Positions 31,465 to 41,190 of a stretch of 64,000 bases of DNA are shown piece by piece; position 1 is the first letter of the stretch; every line of letters starts with the position of its first letter. The notes beneath the pieces were generated by a model. It saw only the letters and a program-made list of their open reading frames with translations. It was not told where the DNA came from and searched no databases. Made by a program: the position numbers and the translations under genes. The DNA is from Oxalobacter vibrioformis (lineage in GTDB: Bacteria; Pseudomonadota; Gammaproteobacteria; Burkholderiales; Burkholderiaceae_D), in contig NZ_CP098242.1 of NCBI RefSeq assembly GCF_027118995.1, positions 620,001 to 684,000 of the forward strand. Direction: 5' to 3'.

Positions 31465-33549
31465 ATGAACCAGCCTCTGCTTGTTGAGTTACTTACGGAA
31501 GAATTGCCTCCCAAGGCGCTGGCAAAGCTTGCCGAAGCATTTGCCAATACGATTGAAGAGGAGTTGAAGCAGGAAGGACTGCTTGCCCCTGACTCCCGGA
31601 AAACCGTTTTTGCCACCCCCAGACGGCTTGCTGTCATGATCAGCGATGTATCTTCCATCTCCCCGGATAAATCCATTCGCCTGAAAGTCCTGCCGGTGTC
31701 GGTTGCAATTGATGCCAATGGCAATCCCACTGCCCCCCTCAAGAAAAAACTGGCATCACTCGGTTTTCCCGATATCAGTATCAGCGATATGGAAAAGGCG
31801 ATGGAGGGCAAGACGGAAAACTTTTTCTATACATATACCGCACCGGGATCGGCGTTGGCATCCGGCCTACAGACCGCACTTGAAAAAGCCATCCGGAATC
31901 TTCCGATTCCCAAAATGATGACATATCAACGACCTGACGGGGAAACGGTTGAATTTGTCCGCCCGGTACATGGTCTTTTGGCACTGCACGGAAAGGATGT
32001 GGTCCCTATTGCCATACTGGGACTGCCTGCCGGACGAATCACTCAGGGTCACCGTTTTCTCACTCACGGTGATATTGCCATACCCACCGCTGATGACTAT
32101 GAGGCAACACTCGAAGCAGAAGGCAAGGTTATTGCCAGGCTTGATGCTCGTAAAAATAAAATCCGCGCTGTGTTGCATGACAAGGCGCAGGGCGATCAGG
32201 TCCTGATGCCGGACTCCCTTCTTGAGGAAGTGACCGCACTGGTTGAATGGCCGGTTGTTTATGAGTGTCATTTTGAACCCGCCTTTTTGAATGTCCCCCA
32301 GGAATGTCTGATTCTGACCATGCAGACAAACCAGAAATATTTTGCCCTGACCGATTCTGAGGGGCAGTTGCGTCCGCGCTTTCTGATCGTGTCAAATATG
32401 GAAACCAGTAATCCACAGCGCATTATCAGTGGAAATGAACGGGTTATCCGTCCGCGTCTTTCAGATGCCCAGTTCTTCTTCGAACAGGACAAGAAAAAGA
32501 CACTGGAAGATCGCCTGCCCGGCCTGGTCAATGTGGTTTATCACAACAAGCTGGGCACACTGGCACAACGTATGGCACGTGTACGTATTCTTGCTGTCTC
32601 GATTGCTGAAATGATGCATATTGACAAGGCGCTGGTTGAACGCGGCGCCCTTCTGGCCAAAGCGGATCTGTTAACGGAAATGGTCGGTGAATTTCCGGAA
32701 CTGCAGGGCATTATGGGAACCTATTATGCCCGCCATGATGGCGAACCGGAAGAAGTCGCTCTGGCAGCCACCGAGCATTATCTTCCCCGTTTTGCAGGAG
32801 ACATTCTGCCAGCCACACCAACCGGCACCGCCATTGCCCTGGCAGACAAGCTGGAAGCTCTGGTTGGCATCTGGGGAATTGGCCTTCAACCGACAGGGGA
32901 TCGTGATCCTTTTGCCTTACGCAGGCACGCACTAGGTATTTTACGTATCCTTATCGAGAAAAAACTGCCGCTTTCCCTGCGTACGCTGCTCTCCACTACC
33001 GTTGGCATTCTTGCCTCAAATGCCAGCTTTAAAGACCCGACAGCCGAATTGATACCTTTCATTATGGATCGGTTGAGAGGCCTGTTGAGGGACAGAGGAC
33101 ATACGCCGGATGAAATAGAAGCTGTCCTGGCCCAGAATCCGGACCGGTTTGACAATATCGTGGACCGCCTGGATGCGGTAAAAGCTTTCGCTGCCCTGCC
33201 GGAAGCAGAGTCACTCGCTGCAGCCAACAAGCGAATCACCAATATCCTGAAAAAATCTGACATCAGGGCCGGCATGGTGCAAACAGACCTGCTCCAGGAA
33301 ATTACCGAGCAAAAACTGTATGCTTCCATGAATACCGTCAAGCCTGAAGTTAATCAGATGTTCACGAAAGGGGACTATACGGGTACACTGAAAGTTCTGG
33401 CTCAGCTCAGGGATGATGTGGATGCTTTCTTTACCCATGTGCTGGTCATGGCAGACGATCAAAAACTGCGAAATAACCGGATTGCATTGCTGACCGAGCT
33501 GCATACCATGATGAATCAGGTCGCTGACATCTCCAAGCTGGCCGCCTGA
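31465..33549 (+). CDS. glyS: Glycyl-tRNA synthetase beta subunit
   Basis: 694-aa tRNA-binding subunit of GlyRS. It starts with the family signature [22 protein letters not shown], has [14 protein letters not shown] and [16 protein letters not shown] in the middle, an HD-like region ([13 protein letters not shown]...[14 protein letters not shown]), and a C-terminal anticodon-binding-like domain. Directly follows glyQ in the usual order. Confidence 0.97.
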   Translation: MNQPLLVELLTEELPPKALAKLAEAFANTIEEELKQEGLLAPDSRKTVFATPRRLAVMISDVSSISPDKSIRLKVLPVSVAIDANGNPTAPLKKKLASLGFPDISISDMEKAMEGKTENFFYTYTAPGSALASGLQTALEKAIRNLPIPKMMTYQRPDGETVEFVRPVHGLLALHGKDVVPIAILGLPAGRITQGHRFLTHGDIAIPTADDYEATLEAEGKVIARLDARKNKIRAVLHDKAQGDQVLMPDSLLEEVTALVEWPVVYECHFEPAFLNVPQECLILTMQTNQKYFALTDSEGQLRPRFLIVSNMETSNPQRIISGNERVIRPRLSDAQFFFEQDKKKTLEDRLPGLVNVVYHNKLGTLAQRMARVRILAVSIAEMMHIDKALVERGALLAKADLLTEMVGEFPELQGIMGTYYARHDGEPEEVALAATEHYLPRFAGDILPATPTGTAIALADKLEALVGIWGIGLQPTGDRDPFALRRHALGILRILIEKKLPLSLRTLLSTTVGILASNASFKDPTAELIPFIMDRLRGLLRDRGHTPDEIEAVLAQNPDRFDNIVDRLDAVKAFAALPEAESLAAANKRITNILKKSDIRAGMVQTDLLQEITEQKLYASMNTVKPEVNQMFTKGDYTGTLKVLAQLRDDVDAFFTHVLVMADDQKLRNNRIALLTELHTMMNQVADISKLAA

Positions 33550-33565
33550 TCAGGAGAATCAAACC

Positions 33566-34138
33566 ATGAAACTCATTATTCTGGATCGTGATGGCGTTAT
33601 TAATCAGGATTCTGATTCATTCATCAAATCACCAGAAGAGTGGGAACCCATTCCCGGATCACTCGAAGCTATTGCACGCCTTTACCGGGCAGGATACCGG
33701 GTTGTTGTTGCAACAAACCAATCCGGACTCGGGCGTGGCCTTTTTGACATTATTGCCTTAAACGCCATCCACCAGAAAATGCATGCGGCCGTCCGGGCAG
33801 CCGGCGGCATTATTGATTCCATTTTCTTTTGCCCTCATACGGTCGGTGACAATTGCGACTGCCGCAAACCGCGTCAGGGCATGTTTAATGCCATTTCCAA
33901 ACGATATGATATTTCGCTTGAGGGCGTCCCGTCAGTCGGCGACTCCCTGCGTGATTTGCAGGCTGGGTTTCTCGCAGGATGCCGGCCCATTCTCGTTATG
34001 ACAGGAAAAGGGCCGCTGACCCATGAAAATGGCGGACTTCCTCCTGAAACCATCCGGTTTGACAATCTTGCTGCGGTAGCCAGTCATCTGCTCGATACCA
34101 AAGCAGAAAATGTGCCTGAAAAAAATGCAAAGACATAA
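33566..34138 (+). CDS. gmhB: D-glycero-beta-D-manno-heptose 1,7-bisphosphate 7-phosphatase
   Basis: 190-aa HAD-family phosphatase of the ADP-heptose pathway for lipopolysaccharide inner core. The nucleophile motif LDRDGVINQDSD is at residues 6-17. The HAD motif II is VVVATNQSGLGRG. A zinc loop with Cys and His (CPHTVGDNCDCRKP) marks the GmhB group. SVGDSLRDLQAG gives the final acidic motif. Starts 16 bases after glyS with AGGAG upstream. gmhB next to plsC after glyS is common in Burkholderiales. Confidence 0.93.
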   Translation: MKLIILDRDGVINQDSDSFIKSPEEWEPIPGSLEAIARLYRAGYRVVVATNQSGLGRGLFDIIALNAIHQKMHAAVRAAGGIIDSIFFCPHTVGDNCDCRKPRQGMFNAISKRYDISLEGVPSVGDSLRDLQAGFLAGCRPILVMTGKGPLTHENGGLPPETIRFDNLAAVASHLLDTKAENVPEKNAKT

Positions 34139-34201
34139 CCAGATTATTTCATACCACTTATAATGATAACGCTGTACCGTGTATTTTCAGGAGATGTTAT
34201 T

Positions 34202-34966
34202 TTGTCAAAAAGCCGTGATTTTTTGCGCTCATTCCTGTTTTTATCCATTCTTTATTCTTTTACGCTTGTATGGGGACTACTTTGCCTCCTGGCTTTTTTC
34301 CTGCCATACAATATGCGTTTTCGTATGGTGTCCTGCTGGAACAGGAGCGTGATCTGGCTTGCTAAAACTATCTGCGGCATCCAGTATCAGATAAGCGGTT
34401 ACGAAAACCTGCCGGATGAACCGGTGATTCTTCTGAGCAAGCATCAGTCTGCATGGGAAACGATTTTTCTTTTGTATGCCATGCGAAGGCCTGTTGTCTT
34501 TGTCATGAAAAAAGAATTGCTTCACATCCCCTTTTTTGGATGGACGTTATCCCTTTTACGCATGATTCCGATTGACCGGTCCCATGGGACAATAGCTTTT
34601 CGCAAGGTGATCGAGAAAGGAAGAGAGCGACTGAAGCAGGGGTTGTGGATCACCATATTTCCTGAAGGCACACGCACGGGTGTTGGTGAAAGAATAAAAT
34701 ACAAAAACAGTGGAACGCGGCTGGCAATAGAAACCCAAACCAAAGTCATACCTGTTGCGCTCAATTCCGGAGAATGCTGGCCACGTAATTCCTTCATTAA
34801 AAAACAGGGAATCATCACCGTCTCAATCGGCCCGCTTATCTCACCAGAGGGAAAGTCGCCGGAGAGTATGATGTCCGAAGTGGAAACCTGGATTGAGTCA
34901 GAAATGTGCCGTATTTCACCTCATGCTTATTCAAATACAAACGAGAGATGGGAAGAAGAAAAGTAA
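34202..34966 (+). CDS. plsC: 1-acyl-sn-glycerol-3-phosphate acyltransferase PlsC
   Basis: Inner-membrane acyltransferase that makes phosphatidic acid from lysophosphatidic acid. One or two N-terminal membrane helices (FLFLSILYSFTLVWGLLCLLAFFL) precede the acyltransferase block: KHQSAWETIF as the HX4(D/E) motif, then VMKKELLHIPFFGW, RMIPIDRS and IFPEGTRT. I chose TTG 34202 (SKSRDFLRS, 254 aa) because CAGGAG sits 8 bases upstream. The ATG at 34163 lacks a ribosome-binding site and would add 13 residues. The 3' end overlaps the next gene. Confidence 0.88.
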   Translation: MSKSRDFLRSFLFLSILYSFTLVWGLLCLLAFFLPYNMRFRMVSCWNRSVIWLAKTICGIQYQISGYENLPDEPVILLSKHQSAWETIFLLYAMRRPVVFVMKKELLHIPFFGWTLSLLRMIPIDRSHGTIAFRKVIEKGRERLKQGLWITIFPEGTRTGVGERIKYKNSGTRLAIETQTKVIPVALNSGECWPRNSFIKKQGIITVSIGPLISPEGKSPESMMSEVETWIESEMCRISPHAYSNTNERWEEEK

Positions 34967-35817
34967 TACCCGATTCCTTGCCGTTACAACTGGATATGTT
35001 TGCCTCTGATGTCATGCAGATTCTTCTGCCTCCCCTGGCAGACCAGGCAAAAGACACATCGTTTGATAAATCACCGGAAAATCCGGCACCAACGCTGAAA
35101 AAACGCGCCATCGAATTCAGTGGCATCCGGATTGAATATGAATTTCGCCGCTCAAAAAGACGAACCATCGGCTTCCTCGTTAATGAGAATGGATTACGGG
35201 TTACCGCACCCAGATGGGCTACGCTAAAATCAGTTGAAGAAGCGATCAGGGAAAAAGAAAGCTGGATAACCAGCAAGCTTCATTACTTTCTTCATCAGTA
35301 CAAAAAACGGCAGGAGACGCCATTACAACTGGAAAATGGCACCATACTTCCCTATCTTGGGGACAATCTCCTGCTGCGCCTGCAAAATGGTCCGGCCAAT
35401 AACATCCTGATGAATGACATAACAAAAGAGCTGTTTGTGACATCATCGAATGCGGCACAATCAACTATCGAGGAAAACCTCAGGCACTGGTTTCAAGAAA
35501 AAGCCCGGCAGTTTTTTTCGGAACGCATGCCGGTTTATGCGGCGATGCTTGGCGTCAATTACTGTTCCTTTTCTCTTTCTTCTGCCAAACAGCGGTGGGG
35601 GTCATGCTCCATTTCCGGCAATATCCGCCTGAACTGGCGCCTGATTTATTTTTCGCCGTCCCTGATTGATTATGTCATTGTGCATGAACTGGCTCATTTG
35701 CGTGAAATGAATCACAGCAAACGATTCTGGGAAATTGTATCGCAGGCTTATCCGGATTACCGCGCCGCAAGAAAAGCGCTTAACCAGCAAAACAGCCAGA
35801 TACTGGCCCTGCTATGA
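34948..35817 (+). CDS. YgjP-like (SprT/DUF45) zinc metalloprotease
   Basis: About 289-aa predicted soluble metalloprotease. The YgjP/DUF45 core includes RRSKRRTIGFLVNENGLRVTAPRWATL, then LSSAKQRWGSCSISGNIRLNWRLIYFSPSLIDYVIVHELAHLREMNHSKRFWEIV; the zinc helix HELAH is at about residues 246-250 and the third ligand His is in MNHSKRFW. I chose ATG 34948 (MGRRKVIPDS); an ATG at 34906 would start deeper inside plsC. The overlap with plsC (19 bases) suggests coupling. Cellular role of the family is not settled. Confidence 0.85.
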   Translation: MGRRKVIPDSLPLQLDMFASDVMQILLPPLADQAKDTSFDKSPENPAPTLKKRAIEFSGIRIEYEFRRSKRRTIGFLVNENGLRVTAPRWATLKSVEEAIREKESWITSKLHYFLHQYKKRQETPLQLENGTILPYLGDNLLLRLQNGPANNILMNDITKELFVTSSNAAQSTIEENLRHWFQEKARQFFSERMPVYAAMLGVNYCSFSLSSAKQRWGSCSISGNIRLNWRLIYFSPSLIDYVIVHELAHLREMNHSKRFWEIVSQAYPDYRAARKALNQQNSQILALL

Positions 35818-35863
35818 TCGCGACGTGTAAAAACCAAACTGCCCGTCATCTTGTGTTTACCCG

Positions 35864-36376
35864 TTATTTTGGCTCTGACTCGCCTTCATCCGGTTTGTCT
35901 TCAGACTGACTGTCAACTGGCATCCTTGCTGCAGATACGGCGCCACTCATCAGCTTGAGCAAATCCTCCGGATCGGCATTACGTGACACAATTTTGTATA
36001 AAAGCGCAATGAGATTACCCTTTCTTTTGTGGCTCAATACCAGCTTTTCTTCCTCAATCCATTCTTCCATTATTCGTGCAGCAAGTGCCAGCTTGGATTC
36101 ATCCAGATTGACGGTATGCTCATCCTGTGCATCGGCATCGCTGACAAGATATTTCTCCAGATTCTGCCTTGCCGACATGACACTCGGTTTTATTCTCCTG
36201 TCGGTTAACAGATAACGATCCGGTATTTCAAAGACTTTTCTTACGCCACCTATCCCATACTGCTCTTCATAAGACCAGCTTTCCTTGGCAGCACGCGCCA
36301 GAATACTGGATTTAGTTGTTGGCAGTCCCGAAAGACGCATTTGAGCGATTTCTGCAGCGGTATATAACTTTTTCAT
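35864..36376 (-). CDS. Stand-alone Mu-type (MuA/repressor) DNA-binding-domain protein
   Basis: 170-aa protein. The first 65 residues (LYTAAEIAQMRLSGLPTTKSSILARAAKESWSYEEQ, then GIGGVRKVFEIPDRYL) match the pattern of the winged helix at the N-terminus of bacteriophage Mu transposase and c repressor. No transposase catalytic domain follows. The rest is charged helix (ESKLALAARIMEEWIEEEKLVLSHKRKGNLIALLYKIVSR) and an acidic disordered tail. There are no other phage genes near. It may be a domesticated regulator. The upstream 860 bases are AT-rich and gene-free. Confidence 0.7.
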   Translation of the reverse strand: MKKLYTAAEIAQMRLSGLPTTKSSILARAAKESWSYEEQYGIGGVRKVFEIPDRYLLTDRRIKPSVMSARQNLEKYLVSDADAQDEHTVNLDESKLALAARIMEEWIEEEKLVLSHKRKGNLIALLYKIVSRNADPEDLLKLMSGAVSAARMPVDSQSEDKPDEGESEPK

Positions 36377-37239
36377 CAGAACACTTTTAAAAAACTATAT
36401 CAAAAACAAAACAATCTAAATAATCAAAACAAATTTGTTTTATTTCCCTTAACCTTGAACACGAGATAAATAAGTCACATACACAACTTTCATGATTTTT
36501 TAAAACAAAAACAAACAAAACACTTTAAATAGTTGTTAATGCGAACAACATTCGAAAATGTTATAAAAACTATTAATAATCCCTATAAAGGCAAAGGCTT
36601 AAATGTTTTCATTCCTCAAATCAATAGCATATAAAAACCAGTTCACTATGATACTCATTTTTACTGCCTTGCCATAACAACTTTTTCTCGTCACTATTAT
36701 TTCGACTGATTTATATTAGCATTACAAAACAACCATTAATATATGCCCATCACCCAATCTTTTCTACACAATCTTATTCAGATAAATCCTTCAATATTTT
36801 ACCGTTTGGCCAATATGGTATTTGCATCAATCCATGAATGACATTGGCAATTAAAAAATATTTTTTATTCATGAGATTTTTTCATTTTGCAAAAAACCTC
36901 TGGTCGTCTTTTCATTAAACAGGCATAAAAAATTGCATTTAAGACAACTAAAAAGGTATACTTTTTATTGCCGATGTAGCGATCTATTGGGTATGATGCT
37001 TTTCTGGTCAATCAAATTTAACGTGATTCCACCAAAGCAATCTTTGACTGTCGTCAGCCGCATTTCCTGATTATTTCATATGCCATACCCGATTTTTTGC
37101 ATACTGAATCAACATAAACAAAACCGGCGCATGTTTCCGGAAATTATTCCATTGCCAGGCTGATTTTCACCAGGATATTTCCTTTAAGCATGCAAATTCA
37201 GATAACACCAGGAACAGGCCCCCACCCGACTGACAGATA
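36377..37239. other. AT-rich gene-free region (863 bp)
   Basis: Strongly AT-rich DNA between the divergent Mu-HTH gene and the GGDEF/EAL gene. No frame above about 35 codons looks real; for example the short frame from about 36743 has no ribosome-binding site. The only signal I would name is a promoter-like pair at 36933-36962. A 5' leader of about 270 nt for the GGDEF/EAL gene would result; I see no c-di-GMP riboswitch motif in it. Confidence 0.6.
36933..36962 (+). promoter_or_regulatory. Sigma70-like promoter candidate for the GGDEF/EAL gene
   Basis: -35 TTGCAT (36933-36938), 18-base spacer, -10 TATACT (36957-36962). It is the best box pair in the 863-base gap. Confidence 0.4.
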
Positions 37240-40200
37240 ATGAAACGCCATAGCTCTTTTTCCCTGAGAAATGTGCTTGCAATGCAATTCATCATTATTG
37301 CCATTGCTCCCCTGGTGATGGCTGCGCTGTTTTTATTTTTCCAGGGAACGCCGCAGGAAAACCAGAAAATTATTGCCGCCGGGCGGATACCGTTTCAGAT
37401 AGAAAACACACTGGACGAGCAGGCCACACTATTACGCGACCTGAGCATATCGTTGAAAAATCAGCGGAATGCTCAATTTCCTGATGCCAGAAAAGCAACA
37501 CGTCTGATTGAAAAAAACGGGGCTTTTGATGTGATCTACCTGCTGAGCAAAAACGGGAAAATCACACCTGTGTTCCAACGGAAAACTTATCTTGATAAGG
37601 ATAAGTTTTCAAAAACCACCAGCGGGTCCATTGTCCGGACGCTGATACCTGACACCAATACCTCTGAACCGTCATGGTCTGATGCTTTTACTTCGCCGGT
37701 GACCGGTGTGCCATCTTCAGCCTACGTCATCCCGTTGGCCGATCATCTCCTCGTCGGTGAAATACGCTCAACTCGTCTGTCAGAAATACTGAAAAAACAG
37801 CATCCTTCCCTGATATGGGTTGTGCTGGACAAGAACAATCATGCCGTAGCGGCAAGCGACAGTATATTTGAAAAGGTTTTAACTTCCAGCCCCCCCCTCA
37901 CGCTCTCCAGGCTCCAGGAAAAGACCGGGCTTTTCAAATTCAACAATGATCGACCGGAAGCGCTGCTCCCCATACGAAAGACATCCTGGTCTGTTTTTTC
38001 AGCATTGCCGCTCCCTACCCTTGCAGAAAATATCCACCAGTACACACCCCTGTTCTTGTTATGTATTGCAACAGGCATTATTTTCTCGCTGTTGTTCTCC
38101 TTCTTTTTCTCCCGCTCATTAAGCAGCCGGATTCTGGCTTATATCAAAAATACAAGAGAAATCGCACGAGGATCTTACCCCTTAATCCGAACAGATGCAC
38201 CGATTCGTGAAATGGCACATCTTTCCCAGAACCTCCGAAAAATGAGCCTGACCATCCAGGAAAAAGAAAGTGGCTATAACCATGCCATGTCACATTACCG
38301 GGACATCATCAAAGCCATTGAAAATATCACTGTCGTGCTTTCCCCTGATCTGGTTATTACCTATGTCAACGAGGCATCAGACGACATCTTTGGACTGGAA
38401 CCGGAAAAATGTATCGGACGCTCTTTCCTGGAATTCGTAAAGCCTGGCAATATCGAAACCATTAAAGAACGTCATGGCAGATGGGTAGAACAAGGACTGG
38501 AATCTGTCACCGTTGAAGATAAATTTATTGATAACAACGGGAAACCACATACTGTACTCTGGAATGTCACGCTAAACCGGGATGAGAATGATGTCTTTAC
38601 CGGTTTTACCGTTATAGGGCACGAGTTTTCTGCCTGGAAAACCATGCAGGAAGAGCTGCAGTTGGCAGCGCTGGTTTATCAAAAAAGCGGCGAGGGAATG
38701 ATCGTCTTCAATGAAGAAAACCTGATCATTTCTGTGAATCCTGCTTTTGAAGCCATTACCGGATACACGTCAAAAGAGGTTTTATTCAGCAACCTCTCCA
38801 TGCTCGGCTCTGCATTGCATGACAGGCTCTTTTACGAAAACATCTGGAATGCAATGGATGCTGCTGATCACTGGCAGGGCGACGTCTGGAATATGCGTAA
38901 AAATGGTGAACTGTATACGATTCGGCTGACAATCAATACCATTAGAACACCTGACAATAAGATATACCGCCGGGTTGCGCTTTTCTCAGACATTACCGAA
39001 CAGAAACTGGCAGAAAAAATCACCTGGCAGCAGAATTATTTTGACAGCCTGACCGGCCTGCCGAACCGTAATTTCCTCAAACAGGAATTATCCCGCGCCA
39101 AAAAAATCAATATGCCTGTAGCGTTAATGTTCCTGGGTCTCGACGGGTTCAAGCATATCAATGAAACACTTGGCCATATGACAGGCGATATGCTCCTGCA
39201 GGAAACCGCGCAGCGATTGCAGCACTGTATTCGGGAGACAGACGCGGCCATACGGCTGGGAGGGGATGAGTTTGCAATACTTTTGCGTAACATCACCAAC
39301 CCGGAAGAAGTTGAAACCATCGGAAAAACCATCCTTTCCGGGCTCTCCGAAGCCTTTTTTCTCAATAACGCAGTTATTCATATTTCAGCCAGCATCGGCA
39401 TCACGTTTTACCCGGATGACGCAACAGATACGGATGACCTGCTGAAAAATGCTGACCAGGCAATGCACGCGGCAAAACGGGAAGGTAAAAATACGCTCCT
39501 GTATTTCACCCGATCCATGCAGGAAATGGCTCAGGTGCGGATGCAACTGATCAATGACTTGAGACAGGCGTTGGCTGGTCATCAGTTTGAAATCATGTAC
39601 CAGCCTATTGTTGAAATTGAATCCGGCCTGATCCGCAAAGCAGAAGCCCTGATCCGCTGGCAACACCCCGTCAGGGGAACCATCAATCCGGTTGAGTTCA
39701 TTTCCATAGCAGAAGATACCGGCATGATTACCTCTTTTGGCAACTGGATCTTCCACGAAGCCGCCACTCAGGCACGCATATGGAGAGAACGATTCCACCC
39801 GGATTTTCAGATCAGCATCAATATTTCTCCCGTACAGTTCAAAAACGAGGGAATCGATTTTATCAACTGGATGTCGCATCTCCAGGAATTACAACTGCCG
39901 GGCAACGGGCTGGTTGTTGAAATAACAGAAGGGCTGCTGATGGAAAAAAGTGATCATATCAGTCAACAGCTGGCAACCTTTAAAAACGCCGGCATGGAAA
40001 TCGCACTGGATGATTTCGGCGTCGGCTATTCTTCCTTGTCATACCTGCAGAACTTCAATTTCGACTATCTTAAAATTGATCAGTCCTTCATCAGAAATCT
40101 TTCCCAAAGCAGTGATAATCAGGCATTGTGCGAAGCCATCATCGTCATGGCACACAAACTGCATCTGAAAGTGATCGCTGAAGGTATCGAAACCATTCGC

Positions 40201-40344
40201 CAAAGAGAAATCCTGGTTGAGGCAACATGTGACTTTGGTCAGGGTTACCTGTACTCAACTCCGCTTCCCCCTGCAGAATTCGAACTGATACTGGAAAATA
40301 ATTATGCGCTGTTTAATTCAGGCTTCCTGGCCGACATCGCGTAA
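37240..40344 (+). CDS. Membrane PAS-PAS-GGDEF-EAL cyclic-di-GMP enzyme
   Basis: 1034-aa inner-membrane signalling protein. TM1 is at about residues 12-31 and TM2 at about 270-294, enclosing a periplasmic sensor of some 235 residues; a HAMP-like stretch follows. PAS domains are at about 350-470 (VVLSPDLVITYVNEASDDIFG) and 473-595 (GMIVFNEENLIISVNPAFEAITGY). The GGDEF motif is intact at about 674-678, with the inhibitory I-site RETD five residues before it. The EAL motif (about 802-804) and other phosphodiesterase residues (NISPVQF, EITEGLL, DDFGVGYSSL, KIDQSFI, EGIET) are also intact, so both cyclase and phosphodiesterase activities are possible. Confidence 0.93.
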   Translation: MKRHSSFSLRNVLAMQFIIIAIAPLVMAALFLFFQGTPQENQKIIAAGRIPFQIENTLDEQATLLRDLSISLKNQRNAQFPDARKATRLIEKNGAFDVIYLLSKNGKITPVFQRKTYLDKDKFSKTTSGSIVRTLIPDTNTSEPSWSDAFTSPVTGVPSSAYVIPLADHLLVGEIRSTRLSEILKKQHPSLIWVVLDKNNHAVAASDSIFEKVLTSSPPLTLSRLQEKTGLFKFNNDRPEALLPIRKTSWSVFSALPLPTLAENIHQYTPLFLLCIATGIIFSLLFSFFFSRSLSSRILAYIKNTREIARGSYPLIRTDAPIREMAHLSQNLRKMSLTIQEKESGYNHAMSHYRDIIKAIENITVVLSPDLVITYVNEASDDIFGLEPEKCIGRSFLEFVKPGNIETIKERHGRWVEQGLESVTVEDKFIDNNGKPHTVLWNVTLNRDENDVFTGFTVIGHEFSAWKTMQEELQLAALVYQKSGEGMIVFNEENLIISVNPAFEAITGYTSKEVLFSNLSMLGSALHDRLFYENIWNAMDAADHWQGDVWNMRKNGELYTIRLTINTIRTPDNKIYRRVALFSDITEQKLAEKITWQQNYFDSLTGLPNRNFLKQELSRAKKINMPVALMFLGLDGFKHINETLGHMTGDMLLQETAQRLQHCIRETDAAIRLGGDEFAILLRNITNPEEVETIGKTILSGLSEAFFLNNAVIHISASIGITFYPDDATDTDDLLKNADQAMHAAKREGKNTLLYFTRSMQEMAQVRMQLINDLRQALAGHQFEIMYQPIVEIESGLIRKAEALIRWQHPVRGTINPVEFISIAEDTGMITSFGNWIFHEAATQARIWRERFHPDFQISINISPVQFKNEGIDFINWMSHLQELQLPGNGLVVEITEGLLMEKSDHISQQLATFKNAGMEIALDDFGVGYSSLSYLQNFNFDYLKIDQSFIRNLSQSSDNQALCEAIIVMAHKLHLKVIAEGIETIRQREILVEATCDFGQGYLYSTPLPPAEFELILENNYALFNSGFLADIA

Positions 40345-40367
40345 ACCCGCTTTTTGTCTTTTCCCTG

Positions 40368-40543
40368 GGGCGTGTTGACACTAAGTTGTCGTCGTGAAAA
40401 GTCGTTTTGTTTCAAAGGACAAGGCGTAGCAGGAAATCTGGAAGCAGGCATAGTCAACCTACGTCAAATTCAGATTTTTTGATACAACGCAGTCATTTGG
40501 GACGCAACGGCTTTGCAGCAGATGGCTTAGTGTCAACACGCCC
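40368..40543. repeat. MITE-like element with 18-bp perfect terminal inverted repeats
   Basis: 176-bp non-coding element bounded by GGGCGTGTTGACACTAAG (40368-40385) and its exact reverse complement (40526-40543). The interior holds further imperfect symmetry (CAAGGCGTAG... and AACGCAG...), no gene, and no obvious target-site duplication. Its structure suggests a small non-autonomous mobile repeat. Confidence 0.7.
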
Positions 40544-40628
40544 TAAACTGCCTTGTTGAGCATTATCAGGGTGCCTCCTTTCATATTATCGATAATACGA
40601 TCAATCATGACATCGCATGGAGGGGGAG

Positions 40629-40973
40629 ATGACCGAAGGAAAAAAGGCCGGAAAATGGAAAATGCAATCACGCCAGGAAAAACCGGAGCAGTACGATCCC
40701 AACAATCTCCTGAGCGCCATCATTGAGCATTTAAATCTGAAAAATGACGCGGCCTTGTCTCGCGCTTTAGATGTTTCTCCACCGGTCATCAGCAAAATCC
40801 GGCATAAACGGCTCCCGGTCGGCGCATCAATGCTGATCAGAATGCATGAAATCAGTGATCTGAGCATTCGCGAACTGCGTGAATTAATGGGTGACCAGCG
40901 TCACCAATACCGTATTGGACACGCGCAAAAAAACCGGGGAGAAACGCACCCTGACCAGTCGGCTGCATACTGA
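40629..40973 (+). CDS. Small helix-turn-helix (Cro/CI-like) protein
   Basis: About 114-aa predicted DNA-binding protein. The core YDPNNLLSAIIEHLNLKNDAALSRALDVSPPVISKIRHKRLPVGASMLIRMHEISDLSIRELRELMG looks like an XRE-type helix-turn-helix: the turn is in DAALSRALDVSPPVISKIR, with the following helix lining up with a recognition helix. Lys/Arg-rich ends flank it. I chose ATG 40629 because GGAGG lies 5 bases upstream; the ATG at 40617 is inside that site. I recall similar unnamed proteins in Oxalobacteraceae. Target unknown. Confidence 0.75.
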   Translation: MTEGKKAGKWKMQSRQEKPEQYDPNNLLSAIIEHLNLKNDAALSRALDVSPPVISKIRHKRLPVGASMLIRMHEISDLSIRELRELMGDQRHQYRIGHAQKNRGETHPDQSAAY

Positions 40974-41099
40974 ACACCACCCCTGAACAGCTCTTCTTCT
41001 TTTTAAACAGCGTTCATGAGACAAAAAACACGCCGACAGGACACGCCATCTGCCAGCGATTGCCAGGTTTCCCTATGCATTTGAAATACTCACAGAAGC

Positions 41100-41149
41100 A
41101 GGTATGATACCTGTGTGGTGCAATATTTCATATCAAATGTGCCACACAG
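41100..41149. repeat. Dyad-rich control region upstream of the 75-aa orphan gene
   Basis: Two overlapping inverted repeats: AGGTAT-g-ATACCT (41100-41112) and CTGTGTGG ... CCACACAG (41111-41118 with 41142-41149). They end 41 bases before the orphan gene. They may be operators or an mRNA hairpin; no T tract follows, so they are not a terminator. Confidence 0.35.
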
Positions 41150-41190
41150 AACGATGACAAAAACAGATAAAGCAAATAGAGTCAGGCACC

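Noticed and set aside
36963-37239. c-di-GMP riboswitch in the leader of the GGDEF/EAL gene
   Set aside because: I looked for the conserved GEMM-type core and tetraloop-receptor pattern and did not find it.
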